Source: Cynocephalus volans (lineage: Eukaryota; Chordata; Mammalia; Dermoptera; Cynocephalidae). From it: 64,000 nt of DNA. Below are positions 40,501-46,582 of this stretch, piece after piece. The stretch's first letter is position 1. Each line of letters opens with the position of its first letter. Under the pieces are notes generated by a model. That model made no database searches. It saw only the letters and a list, made by a program, of their open reading frames with translations, and was not told where the DNA came from. The stretch covers positions 16,467,577 through 16,531,576 of the forward strand of contig NC_084462.1 in assembly GCF_027409185.1 (NCBI RefSeq). Direction: 5' to 3'. A program made the translations under genes and the position numbers.

Positions 40501-42801
40501 TGATGCGCAGCTCCAGCTGTGTCATCCTGCTCCATATGCCCCCAGGGCTCCCTACGGCCAACTGAATTCAGCACAAACACTGTCCACAGTGATCGGCCTC
40601 GGTTCTCACCACTGTGTGCTGCCCATACTAGACCTAGCCTCTGTTCCCTGGCATGTTCCATTCTCTGCCCTGTTTAGCCAACTTCCTCTCCTGCCTGTCA
40701 AAGTCTTATCCCTGCTTCCAGGCCCAATCTCATGCTGCAATTCCCTAATAACTCTTCTCTCTCCCAGGGCTGTCAGGGAGCTCCATTTTTAAACTCTTCA
40801 CCAGGACTCGCTCACAGGCTGCTTTCCATCACAGTACCCTGATCCCTTAGAGTCTTTCTCTTAGAGACTCTGAGCTGAGGACAAAGGCCACTGTCCTCCA
40901 TTCCTCTAGGCCTCGCATATGTCAGAACTCAGTAACAAGTGGTGGTCTAGCTTTAACTCTTACATCATTACTAAAGTAATCAGGACACTTGTTCTTTTTG
41001 ATGCCTATGAAAAAATTATCCTAAAGGATGCTCCAATGGACACAAAAAAAACATACAAACAAGGTCTGTCATCAGAGTGCCTGTATGCTCAAAGATGGGG
41101 ACTGGTTTCAGAGTTAACAGATCTACTCTACGGGGTATCACAGAGCCATTAAATACGATCATCGGGAAAATGGAGAAAAGCAGGAGCAATTTTAGACATA
41201 TACAAAATTAAAAGCATGTGAGCAATGGGATCATGGATGAAGTTTATATTTCCCTTTAATGTCCTGACTGATGTTGTTGTGCTGCCTTTTCAACTGAGAA
41301 AAGGGAGAGATAAACTCATTCTTAGCAAGAGGGAGGAAAGGATGAATGAAGTGCAAATCACTTTCTCCCAGGTTGAGAGAGGAACGCACTAGATGAACAA
41401 CCTTGAGAACGTGGATCTGGAGTGTCACCGCATATTGTTTTACCCCCGAGGGCTCAGAACTGTGCCCATCACAAGGGGAATTCAACAGATGTCAGATGAA
41501 CAACTAAACAAAGGAATGAACCAGTTCCCAAAGGACAGTTACTGGTAGTCCAGAATTCAGAAGCTCAAATGGGTAAAGACACCTGCGTAAGAAGCACTTT
41601 GTAGAACAAATTCACAAGTGAACCAAATGTCCTATTAAGATGACTCATCCATTCTCCCAAAGCTATGCTGTACAGACAGTTCTAGGCCTTGAGGTGGGCT
41701 TTACTGAACAACTGGTCGATTGACATGGTGTGGAACACATTCTCTGGGGAAGTCCACGGATTGACTTTACCTTCAATTGGCACCACAGATGGTTCTTTAA
41801 TTGAGGGAGAAATGGCTCGTTTTTCTGCCACTGCAGCCTCAGCCAGTCGCCCCAGGGCACTCAGAGGGGGTGTGGAAGAGAGTTTGGGGCGTTTGGTGAG
41901 GCCAGTGAGGGCCGAGGCACCAGACAAAGCAGCTGCGGCATCGCGCTTGCGCTCTGACGGCAGGCCGGAAGGGGCTGGCTTCAGCAGGGTAGATGCCGTT
42001 TTGGATTCATTGGCTTGACCCTTTGAGCCCAGAGCAATGAAGTCTCCTGGTGGAGGGTGCCCTGCAGAGAAGGGAGATAGAAAAACTTGCACATTTACAA
42101 AGCCCAAGGTGGAAAAAGACTGACTCCAAACTCCTGTTATCTCAGAGAGGATTAAACAAGGGTCAGAGGAAGCAAAAAGCAAGCCTGATGTTACTCAGCG
42201 AGTCAATAGCAGAGCTGGGACTGGTTTGATGCTACCAGTGATGGCTGATGGCTATTTAGTGCTTACTACAAACCAGGCCGTCTCCAGCTCATAACTATTA
42301 GTTTGCTTAATCTTCAACAAGTTTCTGAAACAGTACCACTACAGGTAAGGAAATCAGACACAGAGAGATTAAGTAACGTGGCCAGTGTCACACAACTGGC
42401 GAGTGACAAAGCCAGGATTTGAGTCTAGGCAGTCTGGCTCCAGAGTCTGTGCTTTTAACTACTACACTGTGCCGCTTCCTGACACAGGAGATCCTTCCAC
42501 TACTGTCTGCTGCCTCAGATGCTCGCTCTGAAGCGAGATAACCGTGTCCTGGAGGAAGTCGCAACTGTCCCAACACTCCCAGGACTCACAGAGCCCCTTA
42601 CATCCGAGGACTGTTTGTTTTTCTAGACCCAATTCCTGAAAAGAGCCTTTGCTGCTGAACAACTAAGCACCAACTCAGACTCCACAGCAGCTGAGAACCT
42701 CCAAAGGACCCCCGGCTGCACAGAACGAGGAGAAACCATGCACCTGAGGGTTTGGCCGCAGCGCTGGGCCTCCGCACGGTGGTGGGCTTGGCCCGGTTCA
42801 T
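10468..42801 (-). CDS. INTS1: INTS1, Integrator complex subunit 1 (47 coding exons)
   Basis: INTS1 is the largest Integrator subunit. It is a nuclear alpha-helical scaffold that binds RNA polymerase II and supports snRNA 3'-end cleavage and promoter-proximal termination, together with the INTS4/9/11 cleavage module and PP2A. I recognised the protein from its start ([13 protein letters not shown]) to its end (HMEAVM). The assembled coding length is 6,579 nt (2,192 residues), close to human INTS1 (2,190), with every intron phase consistent and no internal stop. Residues 20-117 are Ala/Ser/Lys-rich and probably disordered. The rest is helical, HEAT-like. A hydrophobic stretch near residue 1165 ([16 protein letters not shown]) can be mistaken for a membrane segment. 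An acidic/basic linker lies near residues 925-945. Two introns use GC donors. Exons are listed separately below. Many introns are under 120 bp (for example 25220-25296), usual for a GC-rich subtelomeric-type gene. Confidence 0.97.
10779..10888 (-). CDS. INTS1: INTS1 coding exon 46
   Basis: Residues 2118-2155 ([18 protein letters not shown]). Acceptor CTTTCAG|CATTGC, donor CCAAG|GTGAGT, ends in phase 1. Confidence 0.95.
11136..11227 (-). CDS. INTS1: INTS1 coding exon 45
   Basis: Residues 2088-2118 ([18 protein letters not shown]). Acceptor GGCCAG|ACCAAC, donor TCCCAG|GTAAGC, ends in phase 2. Confidence 0.94.
11437..11507 (-). CDS. INTS1: INTS1 coding exon 44
   Basis: Residues 2064-2087 ([18 protein letters not shown]). 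Acceptor GTCTTAG|ATCTG, donor TCTCG|GTGAGT, ends in phase 0. Confidence 0.94.
12124..12237 (-). CDS. INTS1: INTS1 coding exon 43
   Basis: Residues 2026-2064 ([18 protein letters not shown]). Acceptor CTTTTAG|ATGAGA, donor GGAAG|GTGAGT, phase 1. Confidence 0.94.
12418..12462 (+). repeat. L2 3' terminal fragment
   Basis: The short sequence GTAGGTGCTTAATAAATGTG is characteristic of an L2 3' end. Confidence 0.5.
13176..13288 (-). CDS. INTS1: INTS1 coding exon 42
   Basis: Residues 1988-2026 ([18 protein letters not shown], then an acidic tail). Acceptor TCCCCAG|CGACC, donor GCGAGG|GTGAGT, ends in phase 1. Confidence 0.94.
13723..13850 (-). CDS. INTS1: INTS1 coding exon 41
   Basis: Residues 1946-1988 ([18 protein letters not shown]). 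Acceptor TTTGCAG|AATTAC, donor CTCCA|GTGAGT, ends in phase 2. Confidence 0.95.
14447..14639 (-). CDS. INTS1: INTS1 coding exon 40
   Basis: Residues 1881-1945 ([18 protein letters not shown]). Acceptor TCCCCAG|ACATC, donor CTCCTG|GTGGGT, ends in phase 0. Confidence 0.95.
15243..15376 (-). CDS. INTS1: INTS1 coding exon 39
   Basis: Residues 1837-1881 ([18 protein letters not shown]). Acceptor CCTCTAG|ATGGAC, donor CTCAG|GTACTG, ends in phase 2. Confidence 0.94.
15985..16458 (+). repeat. L1 3'-end fragment interrupted by a SINE
   Basis: The left part carries old L1 3' sequence (AGCAGTGGTGGTCTGGGG, then GGTGATAGGATGTTCGTC). It continues after the SINE at 16291-16392 with AATTGAACACTATACACAC and ends near CGTTACACCTAAACA. 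Lies in INTS1 intron 38. Confidence 0.65.
16291..16392 (+). repeat. tRNA-Ile-derived SINE monomer nested in L1
   Basis: Begins GGGCTGGCCAGTTATCTCAG, has TTGGTTAGAACATGG and a degenerate B box GGTTTGATCCC, and ends in an A-rich tail. It splits an older L1 fragment. Confidence 0.85.
16680..16770 (+). repeat. tRNA-Ile-derived SINE monomer
   Basis: Begins GGGCTGGCCCAATAGCGC, contains AGTTAGAGCACGGTGCCG and ends CCCAGCTGCCAAAAAA. Same family as the other SINEs but more diverged. Confidence 0.8.
16855..16940. repeat. A-rich low-complexity tract
   Basis: AATTAATTAA and A-runs with interspersed C. On the transcribed INTS1 strand this is a T-rich tract in intron 38. Confidence 0.7.
17108..17231 (-). 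CDS. INTS1: INTS1 coding exon 38
   Basis: Residues 1795-1836 ([18 protein letters not shown]). Acceptor CTTCCAG|TGTGC, donor GCAAG|GTGAGG, ends in phase 0. Confidence 0.95.
17473..17699 (-). CDS. INTS1: INTS1 coding exon 37
   Basis: Residues 1720-1795 ([11 protein letters not shown], then [18 protein letters not shown]). Acceptor GTTGTAG|AAGCGG after a 79-bp intron, donor GACAG|GTGCTT, ends in phase 2. Confidence 0.94.
17779..17866 (-). CDS. INTS1: INTS1 coding exon 36 (GC donor)
   Basis: Residues 1690-1719 ([18 protein letters not shown]). Acceptor CTTCCAG|GTTTG. The donor reads CACAG|GCAGGT. Only this GC site keeps phase 0 into exon 37; a GT four bases further on would shift the frame. 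Confidence 0.92.
18401..18531 (-). CDS. INTS1: INTS1 coding exon 35
   Basis: Residues 1647-1690 ([18 protein letters not shown]). Acceptor CCCCAG|GGCAAA, donor CAGAG|GTGGGC, ends in phase 2. Confidence 0.94.
19004..19127 (-). CDS. INTS1: INTS1 coding exon 34
   Basis: Residues 1605-1646 ([18 protein letters not shown]). Acceptor CTGCAG|CGTGG, donor GGAAG|GTGAGG, ends in phase 0. Confidence 0.94.
19214..19397 (-). CDS. INTS1: INTS1 coding exon 33
   Basis: Residues 1544-1605 ([18 protein letters not shown], then a Pro/Glu-rich linker). Acceptor GTGCAG|TTCTCC, donor GTCAG|GTGAGC, ends in phase 2. An internal GAG|GTGAGA resembles a donor but lies within conserved coding sequence. Confidence 0.93.
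19720..19860 (-). CDS. INTS1: INTS1 coding exon 32
   Basis: Residues 1497-1544 ([18 protein letters not shown]). Acceptor CCATAG|TGCGA, donor CAAAG|GTGCCA, phase 1. Confidence 0.93.
20129..20288 (-). CDS. INTS1: INTS1 coding exon 31
   Basis: Residues 1444-1497 ([18 protein letters not shown]). The second half differs visibly from the human protein as I recall it. Acceptor CCACAG|CGCTG, donor CGACG|GTGAGG, ends in phase 1. Confidence 0.93.
20973..21227 (-). CDS. INTS1: INTS1 coding exon 30
   Basis: Residues 1359-1443 ([18 protein letters not shown]). Acceptor TTCCAG|ATCTTC, donor TACCAG|GTACCC, phase 0. Confidence 0.95.
21799..21923 (-). CDS. INTS1: INTS1 coding exon 29
   Basis: Residues 1317-1358 ([18 protein letters not shown]). 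Acceptor TCTGCAG|ACAGT, donor CTGCAG|GTACCA, ends in phase 0. Confidence 0.94.
22209..22307 (-). CDS. INTS1: INTS1 coding exon 28
   Basis: Residues 1284-1317 ([18 protein letters not shown]). Acceptor TTTGCAG|ATTAC, donor GGCGAG|GTACCG, phase 1. Confidence 0.94.
22713..22859 (-). CDS. INTS1: INTS1 coding exon 27
   Basis: Residues 1235-1284 ([18 protein letters not shown]). Acceptor GTGCTCAG|CCTTAC, donor ACAAGA|GTAAGA, phase 1. Confidence 0.94.
23030..23560 (+). repeat. L2 LINE remnant in INTS1 intron 26
   Basis: TCCATGGCTCCCCACAGCTC, then CCGTAAGCTGCTTGTAGGC and ACTCAATAGTATCTGCTGA follow the order of an L2 3' end, diverged. Confidence 0.6.
23684..23845 (-). CDS. INTS1: INTS1 coding exon 26
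   Basis: Residues 1181-1235 ([18 protein letters not shown]). Acceptor CCTGAAG|CTGG, donor TGCCG|GTATAG, phase 1. Confidence 0.93.
23995..24145. repeat. MIR SINE in INTS1 intron 25
   Basis: ATTTAATCCTCACAACTGCT followed by CCCCACTTTACAGTTGAGGA is the canonical MIR core. Confidence 0.8.
25108..25219 (-). CDS. INTS1: INTS1 coding exon 25
   Basis: Residues 1144-1181, including the hydrophobic run [18 protein letters not shown]. Acceptor CTGCAG|TCGGAG, donor CCGAG|GTGAGC, ends in phase 1. The intron before it is only 77 bp. Confidence 0.95.
25297..25464 (-). CDS. INTS1: INTS1 coding exon 24
   Basis: Residues 1088-1143 ([18 protein letters not shown]). Acceptor CTCAG|GACGTG, donor AGCTGG|GTAAGG, phase 0. 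Confidence 0.95.
26758..26862 (-). CDS. INTS1: INTS1 coding exon 23
   Basis: Residues 1053-1087 ([18 protein letters not shown]). Acceptor CTGCAG|GCAATC, donor GCCCTG|GTGAGG, phase 0. Confidence 0.95.
26962..27141 (-). CDS. INTS1: INTS1 coding exon 22
   Basis: Residues 993-1052 ([18 protein letters not shown]). Acceptor TTGCAG|GGTTTG, donor CAGCAG|GTGAGG, phase 0. Confidence 0.95.
27659..27808 (-). CDS. INTS1: INTS1 coding exon 21
   Basis: Residues 943-992 ([18 protein letters not shown]). Acceptor CTGCAG|AGACAG, donor ATGAAG|GTGAGG. The intron before it is only 86 bp. Confidence 0.95.
27895..28074 (-). CDS. INTS1: INTS1 coding exon 20
   Basis: Residues 883-942 ([18 protein letters not shown], then an acidic GEEEEEGES stretch followed by Lys/Arg). 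Acceptor CACTAG|GCC, donor CGGCAG|GTCAGG, phase 0. Confidence 0.94.
28369..28387. repeat. (TC)n microsatellite
   Basis: About nine TC units, 22 bp from INTS1 exon 19 on its downstream (donor) side. Confidence 0.8.
28409..28538 (-). CDS. INTS1: INTS1 coding exon 19
   Basis: Residues 839-882 ([18 protein letters not shown]). Acceptor CTACAG|AGGGCC, donor GGCAG|GTGAGT, ends in phase 0. Confidence 0.94.
28894..29091 (-). CDS. INTS1: INTS1 coding exon 18
   Basis: Residues 773-839 ([14 protein letters not shown], then [18 protein letters not shown]). Acceptor TCCCAG|TAATT, donor CCCCA|GTAAGC, ends in phase 2. Confidence 0.94.
30431..30491 (-). CDS. INTS1: INTS1 coding exon 17
   Basis: Residues 753-773 ([18 protein letters not shown]). 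At 61 nt this is the shortest exon apart from the coding part of exon 1. Acceptor TCCCTAG|GCCTG, donor CCAA|GTAAGT, ends in phase 2. Confidence 0.94.
30701..30792 (-). CDS. INTS1: INTS1 coding exon 16
   Basis: Residues 722-753 ([18 protein letters not shown]). Acceptor CTTTCAG|GTATC, donor CATCG|GTGAGC, ends in phase 1. Confidence 0.95.
30905..31755 (+). repeat. L1 ORF2 end and 3' UTR fragment in INTS1 intron 15
   Basis: GACCTGAATAGACATTTCTC, GGGAACATAAAATGGTGCAG, CCAGCAATTCCACTCCTAGG and the terminal CTCAATAAAGCTGTT are diagnostic of an L1M-type 3' end in sense orientation. The coding part is broken by stops. Confidence 0.9.
32029..32125 (-). CDS. INTS1: INTS1 coding exon 15
   Basis: Residues 690-722 ([18 protein letters not shown]). 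Acceptor TTTTAG|ATGTGG, donor CCTGG|GTAAGG, ends in phase 2. Confidence 0.94.
32970..33127 (-). CDS. INTS1: INTS1 coding exon 14
   Basis: Residues 637-690 ([18 protein letters not shown]). Acceptor CCCACAG|CTTC, donor AGATG|GTAACA, ends in phase 1. Confidence 0.94.
34078..34155 (-). CDS. INTS1: INTS1 coding exon 13
   Basis: Residues 611-637 ([18 protein letters not shown]). Acceptor CCCCAG|CCTCC, donor CGCAA|GTGAGC, ends in phase 2. Confidence 0.93.
34618..34738 (-). CDS. INTS1: INTS1 coding exon 12
   Basis: Residues 571-611 ([18 protein letters not shown]). Acceptor CTTTCAG|ACCTGG, donor CACTG|GTATGG, ends in phase 2. Confidence 0.94.
35380..35488 (-). CDS. INTS1: INTS1 coding exon 11
   Basis: Residues 535-571 ([18 protein letters not shown]). 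Acceptor TTGCAG|GAACGG, donor AGAGGA|GTAAGG, ends in phase 1. Confidence 0.93.
36110..36286 (-). CDS. INTS1: INTS1 coding exon 10
   Basis: Residues 476-534 ([17 protein letters not shown]). Acceptor TGCCCAG|TTCC, donor TCAAG|GTGCCT, phase 0 on both sides. Confidence 0.95.
37296..37437 (-). CDS. INTS1: INTS1 coding exon 9
   Basis: Residues 428-475 ([18 protein letters not shown]). Acceptor TGTCCAG|AGAGC, donor CAAAG|GTAGGG, ends in phase 0. Confidence 0.95.
37522..37667 (-). CDS. INTS1: INTS1 coding exon 8
   Basis: Residues 380-428 ([18 protein letters not shown]). Acceptor CTGCAG|CTGACC, donor GTCAG|GTACGT, ends in phase 2. Confidence 0.95.
37786..37972 (-). CDS. INTS1: INTS1 coding exon 7
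   Basis: Residues 317-379 ([18 protein letters not shown]). Acceptor CCTAG|GTACG, donor AAAG|GTGAGT, ends in phase 0. Confidence 0.95.
38079..38184 (-). CDS. INTS1: INTS1 coding exon 6
   Basis: Residues 282-317, with the acidic stretch [18 protein letters not shown]. Acceptor GCACAG|GGAGC, donor CCCAG|GTAGGT, ends in phase 2. Confidence 0.94.
38346..38505 (-). CDS. INTS1: INTS1 coding exon 5
   Basis: Residues 229-282 ([17 protein letters not shown]). Acceptor GTGCAG|GTG, donor GCTG|GTAAGA, ends in phase 1. Confidence 0.95.
38813..38950 (-). CDS. INTS1: INTS1 coding exon 4 (GC donor)
   Basis: Residues 183-228 ([17 protein letters not shown]). Acceptor TTGCAG|GCG. The donor reads AAG|GCAAGT, a consensus GC-AG intron start. 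No GT site nearby preserves the frame into exon 5. Confidence 0.94.
39121..39317 (-). CDS. INTS1: INTS1 coding exon 3
   Basis: Residues 117-182 ([16 protein letters not shown]). I chose the upstream acceptor (GACCAG|TTCTGCC) because it yields the VLPTV sequence of human INTS1. A second in-frame AG 12 nt downstream would skip four residues. Donor GAG|GTGAGA, phase 0. Confidence 0.93.
39620..40180 (-). repeat. L1 ORF2 fragment in INTS1 intron 2
   Basis: The plus strand shows antisense L1 ORF2 landmarks (TTTGCAGAGAACCAACCTTT, TTCTTTGGGTTTACTC, CTTTGACCCAAGAGTTTCTC), so the element is on the minus strand. Heavily mutated. Confidence 0.7.
41771..42061 (-). CDS. INTS1: INTS1 coding exon 2
   Basis: Residues 20-117 ([15 protein letters not shown], then [14 protein letters not shown]). 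Low-complexity Ala/Ser/Lys-rich N-terminal region. Acceptor CTGCAG|GGCACC, donor GAAG|GTAAAG, phase 1 on both sides. Confidence 0.95.
42225..42478. repeat. MIR SINE in INTS1 intron 1
   Basis: Near full-length MIR: TTACTACAAACCAGGC, GGAAATCAGACACAGAGAG, GTGTCACACAACTGGCGAG and CTTTTAACTACTACACTGTG. Confidence 0.85.
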
Positions 42802-43420
42802 CCTGCCCGCTTCCCCTCGCGGCTCCTAGCTGCTGGTGTGTCACCTGCGAAGACCGGCACGAAGTCACTCATTCATTCGCTTGCTCATTCGTTCGCTTCC
42901 CTACCATTCGGGGCGGGGCCTGGGACCCAGGAGCCAGAGGCCCCGGGCACGCCGGGCGGAGCGCTTCTGCAGCGGGCTGCACGAGCCCCCGTCTCAGAAC
43001 CGCCCGGGGAGGGACTCGGCCAGGCCGCACCGCGCGGCGCGGATGCGGGGCCCGGGCTGGAGCAGGTGGCCGAGCGGGAGAACCCGGAAGACCAGGCTCT
43101 TGCCAGCAGAGAAGAAGCGCCGAAGGAGGCGGACCATTCACTTGTTGCACATAGGATCAGCGGCCCGCCGCCGCCCCGCAATCCCGGAACGGGAAACAGA
43201 CTTCGCAGCCCTCGAAGCTCCGACTTCCGGAACAACCGGAAGCAAAATAGCGCGACAGGAGGAGGGTGGGAGGGAGAGGCCAGAGGAGCCCGCGGCGCCT
43301 GCGCAGTGCCTGCAGCGCCCTCTGGCTCTGGGAGGCTGGCTGAGCACCGCCGTCGGTCTCCGTTTCAGTCCGTGTCAGTTTACAAGAGCCTGGGAGGCGG
43401 GAGCTGTCCTCTTTTCGCAG
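42740..43420 (-). promoter_or_regulatory. INTS1: INTS1 CpG-island promoter and 5' UTR region
   Basis: CpG density rises sharply around and upstream of the INTS1 start codon, in contrast to CpG-poor flanks. Two facing ETS-type sites (ACTTCCGG at 43223-43230, CCGGAAG at 43236-43242) and a further CCGGAAG near 43083 fit TATA-less housekeeping transcription. An NRF1-like site (GCGCCTGCGCA) lies at 43295-43305. No TATA box is evident. The start is therefore most likely dispersed within about 43,000-43,250. The island could also fire divergently; nothing on the plus strand proves it. Confidence 0.75.
42744..42801 (-). CDS. INTS1: INTS1 coding exon 1 (start codon)
   Basis: Encodes residues 1-20, beginning [19 protein letters not shown]. 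The start context is GGCAGGATGA. The donor is CTCAG|GTGCAT. Human INTS1 begins identically, which fixes the start. The exon probably extends upstream as 5' UTR. A possible acceptor (TTCGCAG) would put its 5' edge at 42844, with a non-coding first exon further into the CpG island; this is inference. Confidence 0.93.
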
Positions 43421-43485
43421 ATGAGGCTGACGTTATTTAAATGACACGCTCAAGGACACACAGCTAGGAAGGGTGGCATCAAGAT
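43400..43485. repeat. MIR SINE remnant upstream of INTS1
   Basis: CGCAGATGAGGCTGACG followed by CAAGGACACACAGCTAGGAA resembles the MIR 3' half. Confidence 0.55.
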
Positions 43486-44274
43486 TCAGACTCCTTCTCT
43501 TCCATTGATCTTCAAAGGGCAGGCTCTTGCAAGTCCCTCTTGGGGTCGGGGGTGGCCTGGGGTCTGCAGGAACTGGGGAGTGAGCACAGCCTGGGGCAGA
43601 GACTGAGCTGCTCTGACACCAGCCCGTCCTCTTCGCAGCCCCCCAGCATGATCACTAGGGACGGGAGCTGAGAAGGCATTGCATCTGAACCTCAGTATCC
43701 TCACCTGCTCCACGGATCTACTGTTAATCGAGTTCTTGATACGGGTCAAGTGCTTCCAATGGTAAAGGAAATAACCACCCTCACAGAGACCCTCACTCCC
43801 TCCTCCTTTCAGGGGGCTTTCCCATAATTGCCTTTCAACAGTCCTGGGGTCTGTGGCTGTAGCCCTGCCAGGAACGAGGAGCCAGGAGTGACAGCTTGGC
43901 CCACCCAGCTCTGCCATCCTCAGGCTGGGTGACCTCAGGGAATTATGATGATTCCCTGTAAAATGGACAGCACTAACCTTGAAGGGAAACCGAGTGCATA
44001 AGAAAGGAAACCATCACAGCTGCTGTTAGAAGGCATCTGTCGGAGAGCAACACAGCCAGACATTGGGTGACCTGGTGGGAACAGATTTTATTCAGTCACT
44101 ATTGACAGTAGGGAAAGAGCTGAGCTCCATTCTGATTTGTGCAGAGGTAACTGGGTATTTTAAAGGGAGAATGAGGGAGTAGTAAGGGGAAGGGGATAGG
44201 TGCCCAAATAGTCAGGGAAATGAAAAATTATAAAAAGTGGGTAAGAAAGTTGGTTAGTGTACATGTGATAAAGC

Positions 44275-44612
44275 TTTGTCCATTTACTGTTGCCATAACA
44301 GACTACCACCCACTGGGTAGTTTATAAGGAAATGAAGTTTATTTTGTTCATGCTTCTGGAGACTGGGAAGTCCAAGGGCATGGCACTGGCATCTGGTGAG
44401 GGCCTCCCTGCTGTGTCATGACATGGCAGAGGGCAAGAGTGTGTGCATCAGCTTTGGTCTCTTCCTCTTATAAATCCACCAGTCTCATCATGGGGGCCCC
44501 ACCCTGATGACCTTATCTAACCCCCATTACCTCTCGACATTCAACATATGAATTTGGAGATTAAATTTCCAACACATGAGTTTTGGGGGACAGATTCAGA
44601 CCATAGCAACTA
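44275..44612 (-). repeat. MLT1-type MaLR LTR
   Basis: The plus strand starts GTCCATTTACTGTTGCCATAAC and ends AGACCATAGCAACTA. This is the reverse complement of a mammalian MaLR LTR. The internal landmark TTCTGGAGACTGGGAAGTCC is present. Solitary; no internal retroviral genes nearby. Confidence 0.75.
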
Positions 44613-46184
44613 CCTATGTCTGCTAGCTGGAAGTCACAGATGTTAGGGTCCTACCCTCCTACAGAGCTTGGGAGACAGAGTCCCTGTCCTTCCTGATGAT
44701 GACATTTCAAGGGAATGGCTCTCAGGTCCTTGAGGAAGACATTTCTGAGTTGTAGGAGACACATGTATATCTCAAGGGGACAGAGGAAGGATTCACAATG
44801 GTAAACTTGGGGGATGGGGGTGGGCAATCAGGGGCCTATCCCCAGGTGACTACAACAGTCAGTTCTTTTGACAGCCCTGAGCTTTCACAAACAGGAACTC
44901 AAAGGGGCTGAGTCGTCTCCTGGATGTGGCCTTGGGCTGCAAGAATCCATGCTGAGGTTTGATCAAGTCTCTCAGTGCACAGGTTTGAGTGAAAGGTTTG
45001 TGCCGAGAGCTCCTGCAGTCCTCAGGGCCCCTGCCAGCCCCGCCTCCTGTGCTGAGGTAGTACTGTGCCCTGTGGCTCTGGTTCACCTCCACTGCCTGCT
45101 GACAATGAAACAACACCCCTGGGTGTTGGGGTTCTGAGCAAAGGGCCTAAAAGTTCTCCCTGGAACCTCAACGCAAAGAGGCTAAGGTTGGGCGCCTTGA
45201 GATGAGGGCAGGAAATATCCCAGAAGCAGCCAGGGAACCAGCCAGGGGACTGGAGGTTGCAGGCAGGGCCTTGCTGGCTGAGGTGGCTGAGCAGGGCTTC
45301 TCACCTGGAGGTCACTCTGCAAATGGCCTCTGGTAAGATAGAAAGGGTCGCAGGCACACAGGAACGGCCTCCCTCTGAGCCCATGGCTGCCCCCTTGGCA
45401 TGGCAGGTGGGGGGAATTCTTTCTACCTCCAGGGAGGCTTCCAAAGCCTGGAGAGAGATGGCAGTGGGGCCACCTGTCCTGCCTCTGGGACGCTGGGGGA
45501 AGCGTAGGAATTCATGTTAGAAAATCCATGTGAAATGCCTGGTGCCCCGTGGCCCCTCCACAGATAGTGGTTGCTCTTACTGCTGTGGGTGTTGCCATAA
45601 CTCAGCACTATGGAGCCCTAGGAAGCAGGAAGGAGGTCCTCGGAGGTTGTCAGCCCAGCACCCACTCTTAACAGGGGAAGGAACTAAGGATGGGAGGCAG
45701 GGGCCTGCCCAAGGCACAGAGCAAGGAGGTAGCAGCCCCAGGGCAGGCGTCTCCCCCACCAGCAGACCAAGGCTCAGATGAGATCACTCCTGAGCTTGTG
45801 AGCCGATGGGATGGGAGGAAGGAGGGAGGGGAGCCCGCTGACCAGAGGCAGGAAGGTCAGGCCCAGGGACCCAGACGGGCTCCCCAGAGGCTGGAGGAGG
45901 GACTGGCCTCTCTGTTTTGCCTCTTCAGAGGTTGGATGCCCTCTGGAACTGGATGCAAAGCTGAGGCCAGGTCAGCCCAGAGCTCCAATCACCTGCCTCC
46001 GGGGCTCCTTTGGGGAGAAGAGACTGTTGTTGGGGCCACAGAGCTGAGAGTAGGAGTGACTGGACCCAGCAGATGGAGAGAAGGGGCCAAGATGCCCAAA
46101 GCCATTAGACGAAGCCCAGCCACTAGACCTCAACCAGCCAGGAGCTCACCGGCTTTTGTGGGCTGGGGAAGCGGGAACTAGGGG
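44613..46184. other. Intergenic stretch, nothing definite
   Basis: I see no gene here. Parts of 44,620-45,200 look like an old LTR or other interspersed repeat, but I cannot name it. Confidence 0.4.
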
Positions 46185-46582
46185 TGTTTTAGTCCATTTT
46201 GCGTTGCTAGAATACCTGAGACTGGGTAATTTGTAAAGAACAGAGTTTATTTGGCTTATGATTCTGGGACGGCCATGTCTGGTGTGGGCCTCAGGCTGCT
46301 TCTGCACATGGCGGAAAATTGCAGGCAGCCAGCAGGTACAAGCAGATCACATGGCCAGAAGCAAGAGAGAGAGAGGAGAGGAGGTGCCAGGGTCTTTTAA
46401 ACAACCAGCTCTCAAGAGAACTAATAGAGTGAGAACTCACTCAGGCCCCCCTCCCCCAGGGAGAGCATTAATCCATTCATGAGGGATCCGCCCCCATGAC
46501 TCAAACAGCTCCTAACACTGCCACATTGGGGATCATATTTCGACATGAGTTTTGCTGGGGACAACATATCCAAACTCTATCA
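46185..46582 (-). repeat. MST-type MaLR solitary LTR with 5-bp duplication
   Basis: The reverse complement runs TG...CA and matches the MSTA/MSTB LTR closely, including CATGAGGGATCCGCCCCCAT and AGTGAGAACTCACTC on the plus strand. It is flanked by AGGGG at 46180-46184 and 46583-46587. It is well preserved compared with the other LTRs here, and no internal region is present. Confidence 0.88.

Larger units (their letters stand above)
10889..42743 (-). other. INTS1: INTS1 introns: summary of contents
   Basis: Introns longer than 300 bp that hold recognisable repeats are 42062-42743 (MIR), 39318-41770 (antisense L1 and older remnants), 30793-32028 (L1), 23846-25107 (MIR), 22860-23683 (L2), 15377-17107 (L1, two SINEs, A-rich tracts), 12238-13175 (short L2 end) and 28075-28408 (TC repeat). 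In the other long introns I see no gene or clear element: 36287-37295, 35489-36109, 34739-35379, 34156-34617, 33128-34077, 32126-32969, 29092-30430, 28539-28893, 27142-27658, 25465-26757, 22308-22712, 21228-21798, 20289-20972, 19398-19719, 18532-19003, 17867-18400, 14640-15242, 13851-14446, 13289-13722 and 11508-12123. Scattered L2/MIR-like fragments occur in some (for example 36490-36600). Confidence 0.7.

Noticed and set aside
42836-43444. Overlapping long plus-strand open frames (about 200 codons) opposite the INTS1 promoter
   Set aside because: GC-rich CpG-island sequence leaves few stops in any frame. The translations are Arg/Pro-rich, resemble no family and overlap one another in two frames.
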